Below, in pieces: positions 48,444 through 57,879 of a DNA stretch of 64,000 nt. How positions within the stretch are numbered: the stretch's first letter is position 1; each line of letters starts with the position of its first letter. The position numbers and the translations under genes were made by a program. This DNA is from a virus: IMG/VR virus record IMGVR_UViG_3300017746_000001, positions 1 to 64,000 of that record; one strand, given 5' to 3'. The notes under the pieces are model-generated. The model was not told the origin of the DNA. It searched no databases and saw nothing but the letters and a program-made list of their open reading frames with translations.

Positions 48444-49775
48444 TCACAGGTCAGTAATTATTTCGTCAGTTGGTGCTGTCCAATCCATAACGGGGGTCTG
48501 TCTTTTTCTTCTCATCTTCTTGTCTGCGAATTTGTATTTCTGCCTTGTAGCATACATCTTGGAGATAAAGTAAAATCCTAATCCGGCTACTGCTATTCCT
48601 CCAAATGTAGTATGATTTGGATTGTTATTCGTCCAACCCGCAGTTCTCATAGGGGATGAGTAAAGTGCCTCATTCTTTTTTTCATGCATGGCTGCAAGTT
48701 TACCTGCCGCTTTGTGCCGTTGTGACGAGTGTTCTTCGTTTGTAACTAAGTGAGTATTTGGACTTCTAGGGTCGAATGGAGTAAACACGCTTGTGTTCGA
48801 GCTTTGCGCCCCTTGAGGTGTAGGGCCACGATAATTTGCGTTTTCCATTCCACTTACCCTTATCCCGTCGCCCGAATTATGTGTTGAGCCTAATTGAGAT
48901 ATTCTATGTTGGCGGCCAGAAGATACGAACATACCTCCTGCAAGAGTGGTTTGGGCCGCTTCTCTGTTTAGCAGAGACATTGCTTTATCCAATACTCTGT
49001 CCATTTGCCCCAGTATTATTGAAGGATCACTACTGAATTGTTTTATTGAAGCCATCTGTTCTGTAAATATACTACCTTTTCCAAGTAAATTTTCTATTTG
49101 CTGATAATCACCGTATGGAATTAGCGACTGTTTCTTTGATGACTTGGCTTCTGCAAGAATCATCTCTCTCGTAGTCATACGCTCGGCTACTTCTCCTTTC
49201 ATTGCAACAGCCTCAGCACCCTTAGAGGATGCGATTAGAGTCGCTTCTAGTCCTTCCAAAGCGGCCTTTGAGTTTGCAATCGCTATTTGCTTATCTTCAA
49301 TCGTACCGAATGCAGGAACCATTGAGAGCGCTTTATCTCTTGCTCTATCTATTGTACGGAGATCGTGGTCAGTCATACTTTGGAGCCCTGCTGAGTGTAT
49401 TGAAAGTAATTTATTCCATCCACCAATCAGGCTTTCTGTCACATCTTTCAACGGAATAACTCCCGATTGTGTAGCACCAAGTAAGAATAAATCGTGTTTG
49501 CTGTTGTGAGTAAGAGACAAGTCTGAAAGTATTCTTTCAATTTCATTTTTAGCATCTAACCATAGAGATTCACTACCTAGTAAATCTGCTCCTTCTGAAG
49601 CTACTGCCCATTCGGCTACTATGGCCTCAACTGCGTTTAATCTATCTGTTCCAACATACTGCCCTACACCTAATCTGGAGGCCATATTGTTGACTTCTGC
49701 CATCTTTGTTTCTATGGCTGTGTCTGCACTCATGTTATGCGCATAGGGGTATAGAGGATAAACTCGACCCGTCAC
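48444..49775 (-). CDS. Helical virion-like protein with C-terminal membrane anchor
   Basis: 443 residues if it starts at GTG 49775 inside the 47-base repeat (VTGRVYPLYPYAHNM); ATG 49739 is the alternative, which would leave the repeat outside the coding region. Residues 20-300 are nearly all helix with coiled-coil potential (AIANSKAALEGLEATLIASS). NNNPNHTTFGGIAVAGLGFY at about 390 combines an NP motif with a single membrane helix, followed by a basic cytosolic-type tail (RQKYKFADKKMRRKRQ). The shared leader with the transglutaminase-like gene suggests common targeting or common regulation. Confidence 0.65.
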   Translation of the reverse strand: MTGRVYPLYPYAHNMSADTAIETKMAEVNNMASRLGVGQYVGTDRLNAVEAIVAEWAVASEGADLLGSESLWLDAKNEIERILSDLSLTHNSKHDLFLLGATQSGVIPLKDVTESLIGGWNKLLSIHSAGLQSMTDHDLRTIDRARDKALSMVPAFGTIEDKQIAIANSKAALEGLEATLIASSKGAEAVAMKGEVAERMTTREMILAEAKSSKKQSLIPYGDYQQIENLLGKGSIFTEQMASIKQFSSDPSIILGQMDRVLDKAMSLLNREAAQTTLAGGMFVSSGRQHRISQLGSTHNSGDGIRVSGMENANYRGPTPQGAQSSNTSVFTPFDPRSPNTHLVTNEEHSSQRHKAAGKLAAMHEKKNEALYSSPMRTAGWTNNNPNHTTFGGIAVAGLGFYFISKMYATRQKYKFADKKMRRKRQTPVMDWTAPTDEIITDL

Positions 49776-49786
49776 ACCGTTACGGT
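49740..49786. repeat. 47-base repeat, copy A, at a gene junction
   Basis: Identical to 61040-61086. It spans the last stop codon of the upstream gene (CCG TAA), the GTG start of the next, and ends 2 bases before a possible ATG start. It contains the palindrome ACCGTTACGGT and codes VTGRVYPLYPYA. Confidence 0.9.
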
Positions 49787-50415
49787 GTTAATATTAATGG
49801 AGCGACAGTTGGAATGTAAAATGATGCGATATAACCCATTAAAAGCAATAATCCAATAGGAATTATGCCCATAAGAGGGTCTGCTAGGAATCGGAACAAC
49901 GGCAACCCTCCATAATCAGGTTTTCCGTCTTGATCTATGTCTAAATCTATATTGGTAAAGGCTTGAATTGGGGTTTGAGCCCAATCGGGAATCGGTAGGT
50001 CTTTTCTTGCGAAGTCATGGACTGTGTATCTTCCCCCTCCGTCTGTTGAATAAGGCCAAATCACCGTAGGATAGTATGTCGAGAAAGGCGCAACGATTTT
50101 CTTTTTCTGCCCATTCTTGAGTATGTGACCATCGTATGGACTTAATTTGTAATCCTTGAACATTGAAAATATATTCTTCGAGTCTCTAGCCGCATCTGTC
50201 TTTGAGAGCATCGTTACTGTCGTAGCCCCCCTTGAGACATCATCCACCCATGTCCTGTCACTAGGACTTGGTATAACACCTATGAGTTTGCTAACTGCAT
50301 CCTCTACTGATACTTGTATTGGGCCATAGCCGAATTCTCTTTTGTATAGGTGATTTATTGTATCAACCACATCTGACGCTTCATCAGAAAATTCCTCTCT
50401 AACCTTGTTAAACAA
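49780..50415 (-). CDS. Membrane-anchored protein with calcium-loop-like motif
   Basis: 211 residues from TTG 50415, preceded by AGGGGATGATG. The N-terminal 160 residues are soluble (GATTVTMLSKTDAARDSKNI, FSTYYPTVIWPYSTDGGG). DLDIDQDGKPDYGG near 163 is an EF-hand/dockerin-like Ca2+ loop (Asp-x-Asp-x-Asp-Gly-x-x-Asp). Residues 180-205 form a membrane helix (GIIPIGLLLLMGYIASFYIP). The stop lies inside the 47-base repeat. Likely a membrane-bound virion protein. Confidence 0.65.
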   Translation of the reverse strand: MFNKVREEFSDEASDVVDTINHLYKREFGYGPIQVSVEDAVSKLIGVIPSPSDRTWVDDVSRGATTVTMLSKTDAARDSKNIFSMFKDYKLSPYDGHILKNGQKKKIVAPFSTYYPTVIWPYSTDGGGRYTVHDFARKDLPIPDWAQTPIQAFTNIDLDIDQDGKPDYGGLPLFRFLADPLMGIIPIGLLLLMGYIASFYIPTVAPLILTP

Positions 50416-50426
50416 TGCATCATCCC

Positions 50427-51086
50427 CTAATCACCAGCAGTCACTTCAATTATTTCATCGGGTATGTCTGCTGCTGCTGCAAATAAGTTAGGTAATGATT
50501 TTCTTACAGCGAAAGAAACAGCGATTATTCCTAAAGGAACATACACAAGATTCCAAGTCCCTGCTAGTGCGTTGAATCCTGTCCTTACCCAGAAGTTATC
50601 GACTTCGTGCGCTTCGTATCTTGAACCGTCTTTCTGAGAGAATATATTCCATAGTCCAGGCATATAATCTGCTGCAGAGGTCCTAGATACTGTTGAAGGG
50701 AATATTTCTTCCGAAATAGAATTTATCCAATCCGTCCTTCCCTTTTGTGCTTGTTTGTAAAAGTATAGTGAGTCGAAGTCCTGTCCTGGAATCATTTTTG
50801 CCCATCCAGGATTCAGTAAGAGAGAATCGGCATTCAAGGGATCTGTGGGGTCTAGCATCCCTGGCGCATTTGCTGATGGGTCTTTTGGCGCACCGTCTTC
50901 GTTAGGGTCTACTGCGAATTCTAACCATGACCGAGGTTGAGGCATTGCATCAAGTCTCATCAAAAATGCACTATCTGTCTCCCCTGAAATTAGTTCTGCG
51001 TTGCTAAGGGCATCTTGCCTTGCTTCGGTTTCGTTTTGCCATGCTAAATATTGGTCTATCTTGTAAGGACTCATTGTTTGTGCCAT
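50427..51086 (-). CDS. Single-helix membrane protein, unknown
   Basis: 219 residues; ATG preceded by GGGAGGCAAAGATA. The N-terminal half is soluble (DALSNAELISGETDSAFLMR, ANAPGMLDPTDPLNADSLLL). The helix ALAGTWNLVYVPLGIIAVSF lies at about 175-197 and the acidic end is DIPDEIIEVTAGD. The layout (soluble head, helix near the C terminus) matches the gene downstream. Start overlaps the stop of the next upstream gene. Probable virion membrane protein. Confidence 0.65.
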   Translation of the reverse strand: MAQTMSPYKIDQYLAWQNETEARQDALSNAELISGETDSAFLMRLDAMPQPRSWLEFAVDPNEDGAPKDPSANAPGMLDPTDPLNADSLLLNPGWAKMIPGQDFDSLYFYKQAQKGRTDWINSISEEIFPSTVSRTSAADYMPGLWNIFSQKDGSRYEAHEVDNFWVRTGFNALAGTWNLVYVPLGIIAVSFAVRKSLPNLFAAAADIPDEIIEVTAGD

Positions 51087-51451
51087 TATCTTTGCCTCCC
51101 GTATGCTTGGTCAAAAGATGTACCGCTAAAGGTTTGATACACCTCTGGAGATTCGTTTCTCAATACTGAAAACGCTGTTGCCCATAATGCTAGTTCTTCT
51201 AGTGGTTTTAGACTTCTGGAATATTTGAAAAATTGTTCTTTTTTGACAGACCGAGCATCATCTAAGGTCATTAAAGTAGCTAATGCTAACAATCCTGTAT
51301 AGGGGTTGATTGTTCCTTCGAAAACGAATCGTTGCGGATTGACTAACAAATTCGACAGGGCAAATCCGACTAGAGGGAAGGCAGGAATCATCTTTCCTAC
51401 TTTTCCTAGCTTGGTCATCTTCCTCACCTTCCTTGTCTTTACTTCACTCAT
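51086..51451 (-). CDS. Small membrane protein with two hydrophobic segments
   Basis: 121 residues; ATG after CGGGGTGATTAG. A basic head (KTRKVRKMTKLGKVGKM) is followed by IPAFPLVGFALSNLLV and later TGLLALATLMTLDDA and LEELALWATAFSVLR. The positive-inside rule places the N terminus inside. It is coupled to the 219-residue gene (stop and start share a base). Unknown family. Confidence 0.65.
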   Translation of the reverse strand: MSEVKTRKVRKMTKLGKVGKMIPAFPLVGFALSNLLVNPQRFVFEGTINPYTGLLALATLMTLDDARSVKKEQFFKYSRSLKPLEELALWATAFSVLRNESPEVYQTFSGTSFDQAYGRQR

Positions 51452-51455
51452 CTAA

Positions 51456-52124
51456 TCACCCCGCTATGAATCCCATCGTGTCTGGATCTTCCGGCTCGAC
51501 TATAGGAGCGTAGAGAATGTCACTTACTGGCTTGCCATCCCATTCCAGCGCACCTAACGAATCGAATGCCTTTGTTCTTCCAAGCCCTTTGTCCACATCA
51601 TTTCTGCCTTGCCCATAAACGCCTTGACTAACGCCTGTTGATTGACCTTGAGATTGACCTTGAGATTGAGAAGTAGTGGCTTGCATCGTCGAGCTTGTTG
51701 TCTTGTACTCGACTTGGCCGATTTGAGCAGGGTAGCGGTTCAACCAGAGGCCGATTGGGTCCTCCGAGTATAACCATCCCTTCCCACTACTTGTGGAGTC
51801 TATTCGAGGTAAAGCACCCCCGCCCTTCAAAGCAGTTGTCACACGATCTAATGCTGCATCTATGCCTGCAGTAACACGCAGGGACATTCCTGAATATAAT
51901 GCACCATCGAAATCCTTCTTGATTAGTGTCTTCCCTAAAAATGTGTCTTGTCTTCTCAATTCGTGCTTTGTCTGTTCAATCCATCTTTCTATATCGGGTA
52001 TCGAAGATGCTCCTGGTACGATTTGACCCCCTTCTATAGTGGATTCGGACTGTATTACGAATGTTTCAGTCGCTACTACTTCCCCAGAAGAATTCTTAAT
52101 GACTGCTCGGACTGTTTTACTCAT
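51456..52124 (-). CDS. Virion-like protein, unknown, Ser/Gln-rich middle
   Basis: 222 residues; ATG after AGGTGGGGTGCCGAGATT and overlapping the upstream stop as ATGA. The first ~70 residues are beta-rich (VRAVIKNSSGEVVATETFVI), then a helical part. The middle has a low-complexity TSQSQGQSQGQSTGVSQGVY segment, and the end is acidic (APIVEPEDPDTMGFIAG). No Cys, no helix membrane span. Probably a minor structural protein. Confidence 0.6.
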   Translation of the reverse strand: MSKTVRAVIKNSSGEVVATETFVIQSESTIEGGQIVPGASSIPDIERWIEQTKHELRRQDTFLGKTLIKKDFDGALYSGMSLRVTAGIDAALDRVTTALKGGGALPRIDSTSSGKGWLYSEDPIGLWLNRYPAQIGQVEYKTTSSTMQATTSQSQGQSQGQSTGVSQGVYGQGRNDVDKGLGRTKAFDSLGALEWDGKPVSDILYAPIVEPEDPDTMGFIAG

Positions 52125-55078
52125 AATCTCGGCACCCCACCTGCTGCGATTTCTCTCATAATTCTCTCGTGTTCTGCTGCTGTTGCGGCTTTACCCTCTT
52201 GAGATGCGGCATAGGCTTCTGCTGCTGCCACGGCTTCTGCTACTGCGGCTTCTTTAGCAGCAATTTCATTGTTTGATAGTCCGTTTCGCCATGTGATGTA
52301 GCCATCTCCGTCTGTGTTCATTGAAGCTATTGTTGAAGGTAGGCCGTCGCCTGTGTTGTTGTTATTTGCTGATGCGTTCTGCGTAGGCAAACTGTTCAAT
52401 ATGTTTTGAACTGCTTGTGGCAGTTGAGATGTTGTGTTTGTTGCTTGATTATTGGCTATCTTTTGGAATCGCTCTGCTTCTTGGAGACTATTGATATATG
52501 ACTTTACGGCACTTTCAGCACTATTGGATGTGCTAAAACTATCTTGAAGGGCTAATACTGATGAATAATTAAAATATTCTCCGTTAGAGGCTTCGGGCGG
52601 ATAAAGCGTGTATGCCCAACCCCTGTTTTGCCCCATAAAATTAGACAGGTCTGCTATTTCATAGTAATAGCCCATGTAAGAGCTTGGTCCCGTTTGTATT
52701 GGGGGTACTGGCTTAGGCGTTGGCTGTATTGGTCCTGGAACTATTGGAACGGTTTCTTCCTCCACATCTTCTATAAAAGCAGTAAATTCTTCGGGACTAC
52801 TTAACACTTCCACGGAATTAGTTGGGTACGCGACAATATCTTCATTACCCACAGGATAGAATACTAGAATATCTTCTGCTGATGTTAGATTGTATGCTCT
52901 CTTATATCCAATTTCCGATACAGCAAATCTCTGCTTACCTGCAATATCAAGCGGAGAATCTAGGTCATAAGCCCCCATATACTGTACTGTTGGGCTAGTT
53001 CCTCTCTGAACTGCGATCCTACTTACCTTCCATTTTGTTCCTGCAGGTGTCGGGTCTATCCCTAATACTACTGGCCCTGTTGATTCTTGAGTTATCTCAA
53101 TGGTTTCGTTAAATGAAATACTTGGTTTCGTTGTTTTTTCAACTTGGATTGTCTCCATCGCTTCGCCAATTTCCACTTCGGCAGGCAAAGGCGGTAATAG
53201 GACTTCGAAGTAATCGAAAGCTTCCTCATTACTTGCTGTCCCTGCTGCGTTCGGCCAACCCTTATCGATAGCAGTAAGGCTTCTGATAGCATAAATTGTA
53301 TTGGTTTCTGCAGATTTACCAGTAGGCAATCTTGGAATTGGATTTTTTAGGTTATAATCGACGATTGTCAATGAACTGTCAATCATTTTTACCCCTGCTG
53401 CACCTATTGGCGTAGTGTCTCTTTCGCTTGTATCTCGGAAGAAAACCCCTGCAGGTACACTAAATGTCCCTATTTTGTTATCGGTTTTTTCCCCTGTTTC
53501 GGTTTGAGATATAATGAATGCATCATATACACCAGGAGGAAGCACCACAGATGCAACTCCTGACAGATCTGTTGCAGTAGTGATTGTATCTCTTGCTGAA
53601 AGCCAAGTATTTTCATTTGAGGGGCGGAATTCAACATTCATCAACCTTACAGGGATTTTATCGTCGAAGTCTAAGGCTTCTCTCGCTGCTTCTCCTGCTG
53701 TTGATTGATATTCTTCTTGAGTGATTACCCCATCAGAGTTTCTGTCAGCTTGTTCCCAAAGTGCTGTTTGCTTCAATCTAGATATTTTCAGCCTTAGCCT
53801 TACAGTTTGATGGTTTGGTAAATCTGAAATTTTATTTAGGGTTGACCATTTACTGATTACTTGGCCGTTTTCATTCATTACTAGATGCATCGGTACTGGT
53901 TCTAGGTAAATTGGGACTCTTACTTCGTGTGAAGTCCCCATTCCTGTAAAAGAAAACACTTGGTTTGTTAGAACTTGTCCGGACTTAGGGGGTGAAATGC
54001 TTCCTTTACGGTCATTTGGACCGCGAGATGTATTACTGTAAGTTTTCAATCGTGCGTCCGACCATGCAGACTGGGTATGAAGCTCTGGAACTAATACTTG
54101 GACTCTAAATGTGCCTCTGTGCGGTATTTCATCGTTTATTTTGTATCTAAATAATTGGTGTTGGCCGTCTGTTGAATCTATATCGTTTTCAAAAAGCGTC
54201 GCACCAGAAGGAAAGTTTCCAGGGTCTTTACCCGCATTTGTTCTATCGTAAGCCTCTCTTAAGTTGATTGCGCCTTTTACACTTACCGCATACGGTAAAT
54301 TCTCTATCTTGTTACCTTTCTGATCTATGAATGTGATTTTGAATCTTGAATAGGGAGTGTTGGGTAGTAAAGTCTCATTTTCGTTTGAAGAGAAGTTGTT
54401 TAGTGACCCTTCATATTCTGACATTTGATATGCACTTCTTACTACTCTGTTGGCTCTTAAGATTTCAGCAATGACATTAGGCTCGATATAATCCATCAAA
54501 ACAGACTCTCTCATATCTTTTAGGGCTTGCATTCTTACTTCTTTTGGATAAGACCTATAGTAAATAGCAGCGTTTCTGTATGCAGTTTCTTTCCCCCAAA
54601 TGAACCCCTCTGGGAATCTTAGATCTAATGCAGTCTTTTGCGACCCCATGTGATTTACTCCTGGCCTTTGCAATTCTTGGATTAGTGGTTTTTCGAAACT
54701 CTCTAGTGAAGTTAGAATTGAATCTAAATCTTGGAAGGATGTGGCTAACTGTACCTTTACCCCCGTTGATGATCCAGAACCATGACCAGATATAGAATAT
54801 TGTTGGAATTTGGCATATGCGGTTTTAGCATCTCTTTCAACAAAATTTGTGCCATCTGCTGAATTATCAAAGGTTGTGGGGTACAACTTCTTTTGTTGAG
54901 GTGTTGTGTAGTTTTCCACTATGATATAGCATAACCCACCACTTTCATGTCGAGCAGAAAGTAATGATAAGTTTTCTTGATATTTTGCTACACTCCAATT
55001 ATAATTTGCTGTACCGCTACCTGAATTCGAAGCGCTACCAAGCGCTCTCAATCTCAAAGAACGGTAATCTGCTTGCAT
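52121..55078 (-). CDS. Large virion-like protein with EF-hand-type calcium loops
   Basis: 985 residues. ADRNSDGVITQEEYQS near 440 is a canonical 12-residue EF-hand loop followed by the helix start, and MNTDGDGYITWRNGLS near 922 is a second one. Beta-rich segments with carboxypeptidase-regulatory-like or Ig-like features (VASVVLPPGVYDAFIISQTE, FRVQVLVPELHTQSAW) fill the middle. The last 100 residues are Ala/Glu-rich helix (AEAVAAAEAYAASQ). A calcium-stabilised surface or adhesion protein is plausible. No enzymatic motif is recognised. Confidence 0.65.
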   Translation of the reverse strand: MQADYRSLRLRALGSASNSGSGTANYNWSVAKYQENLSLLSARHESGGLCYIIVENYTTPQQKKLYPTTFDNSADGTNFVERDAKTAYAKFQQYSISGHGSGSSTGVKVQLATSFQDLDSILTSLESFEKPLIQELQRPGVNHMGSQKTALDLRFPEGFIWGKETAYRNAAIYYRSYPKEVRMQALKDMRESVLMDYIEPNVIAEILRANRVVRSAYQMSEYEGSLNNFSSNENETLLPNTPYSRFKITFIDQKGNKIENLPYAVSVKGAINLREAYDRTNAGKDPGNFPSGATLFENDIDSTDGQHQLFRYKINDEIPHRGTFRVQVLVPELHTQSAWSDARLKTYSNTSRGPNDRKGSISPPKSGQVLTNQVFSFTGMGTSHEVRVPIYLEPVPMHLVMNENGQVISKWSTLNKISDLPNHQTVRLRLKISRLKQTALWEQADRNSDGVITQEEYQSTAGEAAREALDFDDKIPVRLMNVEFRPSNENTWLSARDTITTATDLSGVASVVLPPGVYDAFIISQTETGEKTDNKIGTFSVPAGVFFRDTSERDTTPIGAAGVKMIDSSLTIVDYNLKNPIPRLPTGKSAETNTIYAIRSLTAIDKGWPNAAGTASNEEAFDYFEVLLPPLPAEVEIGEAMETIQVEKTTKPSISFNETIEITQESTGPVVLGIDPTPAGTKWKVSRIAVQRGTSPTVQYMGAYDLDSPLDIAGKQRFAVSEIGYKRAYNLTSAEDILVFYPVGNEDIVAYPTNSVEVLSSPEEFTAFIEDVEEETVPIVPGPIQPTPKPVPPIQTGPSSYMGYYYEIADLSNFMGQNRGWAYTLYPPEASNGEYFNYSSVLALQDSFSTSNSAESAVKSYINSLQEAERFQKIANNQATNTTSQLPQAVQNILNSLPTQNASANNNNTGDGLPSTIASMNTDGDGYITWRNGLSNNEIAAKEAAVAEAVAAAEAYAASQEGKAATAAEHERIMREIAAGGVPRL

Positions 55079-55081
55079 TAC

Positions 55082-57874
55082 TCAACCCCACCTGTGACCT
55101 TGTCTTGGATCTTCGAAGCGATGTGCGCCGCTTGTTCTTGTCGAGGTTGTAGTCGATGTCGAAGCTCCGAGACCTGCATTATCTTCTCGGTGGAATCTTC
55201 GCGGGTCATGGCTAGTTGAAGTGGTGCTAGATGTGCTACCTAATATTGGCCTTCTCCCCGCTTGGATGTTTCTTGCTATAGATTGCTTAGTAGGTATTCG
55301 AACAAGTTTGTTTCTATCCATTCCATGATTTATTATCTTAGGCTTTGGCTTTGGTAATATTTTTTCGACATTCTGTTGAGAAGGTAATCTTGCTATTGCA
55401 TTAGCGACTTTTTGCGCTGGACTTCTCTTATTGACAGGTTTTACTATTGGCCTGACCGTTGGTGCCTTTTGAGGTGGCCCTGGATTGACGCTTGGAGGAA
55501 CTGGCCTTGCTTTAGGTGGTCCAGGCTTTACTGTTGGCGGTCTGCTTGGCGGTATTGGCCTTGCTTTAGGCGGAGGGGCTACTGGCATCGGTTTTCCTTG
55601 AGGTGGCGCTATTGGCTGTATTAGCCCTGGATCTATTGGAATAGGTAATGGCCTTTTGTTCCCGTTAGCAGGAGGAGCCCCATTTGGTGGCCTTGGCCTG
55701 ATTATAGGAACGGGCTTAGGCTTAGGCTTAGGTGTTGGCTTTGGAATTACAGGCGGCATAGGCCTAGGCTTTGGCTTAGGCTTAGGTGTTGGCTTTGGAA
55801 TTACAGGCGGCATTGGCAATGGCTTTGGCTGAGGCTTAGGCGTTGGCTTTGGAATTACAAGACTTCCACTGTCTATCCATTTTTTAGCTTCTTGGAGGCC
55901 GCTATGTCTTGTTATTTTGTCATATACTACTTTACCTGTTTCTCCCCTTTGCATTGAAACAATGACTGTGCGCTCCTTATCTCCTGTAAATCTTCCATAG
56001 GCGTTCTGAGTGGGCATTATACTTGCATGAAAAATTTCATATCCTCTGTAAACAGAACGATTTGCCTCTTTCATAAAGTAAGAAAGTTCCTTTTGTCTCA
56101 GGAATGCATCTGGCATTGGCTTAGGCTTAGGCTTAGGCTGAATAATCGGTGAAGGCAACGGAGTTACCTGTTGTCGATTCATAAAGCGTTTGATGTCATT
56201 TAGGTACATTTTTGCTTTTGGGAATGGTCTTCCATCATTCATTATAGGCTTCCACATTTCGGGCCAACTATCCAACGGACCAAGGTAATTTTGGTTATAG
56301 AAAGTGGGGTTCATTCCCGTATCACTTAACATGAATTTTGCAAATTCTGGAGATGTCAATAACTTCAAGTTCTGCTCGCCTAAATTCGTAATCAATTTTT
56401 CATGTTGGTTAACATAAGATTGTAATAGCCGTTGTTTTTCATTAGCGGCTTTCTTTTCGTTTGCGGCTTTCTTTGCTGCGGCTGCTGCTGCGGCCTCTTC
56501 TTGCTTCTTCTTCTCTTCAAGCAATTTTGCCTGACGGGCTTCGGCTTCAAGTTGAGCCTTCAAAGTGGCCTCTCTAGCCTTTCTAGCTTCGTTTGCCTTT
56601 CTCTTGGCTAGTGCGTTGGCTTCTTTCTTTGCTTTGTTCGCTGCGTTCTTTCTCACCTTAGCCTCTGCTTCACGAATTGCGGCTTCTGCGGCTATTTGAG
56701 CGAGTTTTTCTCTTTCTAGTCGTGCTGCTTCTCTCGCTCTTGCTTCTGCTTCGAGTCTTTGCTTCTCAGCGAGTTCTGCCTCTACTCTCTGCTGCTGTGC
56801 GATTCTTTGTAATTCGAGTTCTTTTTGTCTCTGGTTAACTACTGGATTTATTGTAGGCTGAGGAGTTACTAAAATTTGGTTCGTAGAGTTTCCAGTTATG
56901 ACATTACTCTCATTCATTCTTTGATTTAGAGTATTGTTGGCCTGCTGTACGAAGTTCGCTGCCCAATCTAGTTCGTCTTGGTCTGCCATTGGATCTGCAA
57001 GAGTATCTATTGCGGCATTTCTAACTTCAACTAATTCTTTTATCGGCATTGCGTTAGTATTCACAGGTGCAACATCAGGTATAATTTCGTTAGCCACTAA
57101 TTTGTTTGATGTAACCGCCTTTGTAGCATCTCTAAGATCCGCAGACACCATGTTTTGTGCCGCGATTAAGTTCATCTCTCCATTTACAACTGCAGTTACT
57201 ATTTCTGCTGCTCTTTGCCTATCATACCCTTCACTTGTTAATGATGCTCCAGCATTTCTAGCGTTGCTTAGAATGTAGTTTTTGGCTGCAGATACAGGTA
57301 TTCCTTCGTCTATTGCCCCTTCAACCCTAGTCCTTACCGAGTCCGATAATTTAGCAAGTGCATTAACAACCGCAGGAGTGTTTGAAATATCGCTCCAGAC
57401 ACCATCTAGGCTCATTCTTGTCCCAAGTAATTTTGAAGACCTCATGTTTTCAACAGTATTGAGTGCTGCATTGAAACTGGAAGGCGCTGAATTTGATTGT
57501 AGTCGGTCCATGATACTATCAGTAGCTACATCTGTGTAGGCATTCTGTAGTTGTGCTTGTCTGATTTTACTTTGTGACACCATTCTACGAGGCCCGTCTA
57601 ATTCTTGGCTGACTGCTAAGGATTCCTTGTACCCAATAGGCCTTGGACTTAGATTTAATTCATCTCTACCATAAAAACCGTCTTGGTTTAGGGCTAAGGG
57701 AGATTTTGCATACAACACTCTATCTAGGTTTTTTACAAGTCTTTCTCTTCTTGAAAGATACATTGCCTTTGTCATACGATTTTCCGAGTAGGCTCTTTCT
57801 AATTTGTTTATAGCCTTCTGCGTTGCTTCAAGTTCGTTTTCTGTAATTTGGGTGTGGCTTCGGTTGTTAAACAT
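55082..57874 (-). CDS. Coiled-coil plus proline-repeat structural protein
   Basis: 930 residues from ATG 57874, preceded by GGAGTGAAAAAG; a GTG at 57883 is possible. A helical N-terminal 340 residues lead into a long Ala/Glu/Arg/Lys coiled coil (about 350-490; QQRVEAELAEKQRLEAEARA). A globular part follows, then P-K-P repeats (PKPTPKPKPKPRPMPPVIPK, about 680-850) and a Ser/Thr/Arg-rich end. Such rod-plus-proline-spacer proteins occur as fibres, tapes or scaffolds. The repeats are also direct DNA repeats near 55,700-55,850. No family is recognised. Confidence 0.65.
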   Translation of the reverse strand: MFNNRSHTQITENELEATQKAINKLERAYSENRMTKAMYLSRRERLVKNLDRVLYAKSPLALNQDGFYGRDELNLSPRPIGYKESLAVSQELDGPRRMVSQSKIRQAQLQNAYTDVATDSIMDRLQSNSAPSSFNAALNTVENMRSSKLLGTRMSLDGVWSDISNTPAVVNALAKLSDSVRTRVEGAIDEGIPVSAAKNYILSNARNAGASLTSEGYDRQRAAEIVTAVVNGEMNLIAAQNMVSADLRDATKAVTSNKLVANEIIPDVAPVNTNAMPIKELVEVRNAAIDTLADPMADQDELDWAANFVQQANNTLNQRMNESNVITGNSTNQILVTPQPTINPVVNQRQKELELQRIAQQQRVEAELAEKQRLEAEARAREAARLEREKLAQIAAEAAIREAEAKVRKNAANKAKKEANALAKRKANEARKAREATLKAQLEAEARQAKLLEEKKKQEEAAAAAAAKKAANEKKAANEKQRLLQSYVNQHEKLITNLGEQNLKLLTSPEFAKFMLSDTGMNPTFYNQNYLGPLDSWPEMWKPIMNDGRPFPKAKMYLNDIKRFMNRQQVTPLPSPIIQPKPKPKPMPDAFLRQKELSYFMKEANRSVYRGYEIFHASIMPTQNAYGRFTGDKERTVIVSMQRGETGKVVYDKITRHSGLQEAKKWIDSGSLVIPKPTPKPQPKPLPMPPVIPKPTPKPKPKPRPMPPVIPKPTPKPKPKPVPIIRPRPPNGAPPANGNKRPLPIPIDPGLIQPIAPPQGKPMPVAPPPKARPIPPSRPPTVKPGPPKARPVPPSVNPGPPQKAPTVRPIVKPVNKRSPAQKVANAIARLPSQQNVEKILPKPKPKIINHGMDRNKLVRIPTKQSIARNIQAGRRPILGSTSSTTSTSHDPRRFHREDNAGLGASTSTTTSTRTSGAHRFEDPRQGHRWG

Positions 57875-57879
57875 CTTTT

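Noticed and set aside
52121-55078. Lytic transglycosylase at the start of the 985-residue protein
   Set aside because: SARHESGGLCYI resembles the ES.GG motif, but the rest of the catalytic domain pattern is not visible.
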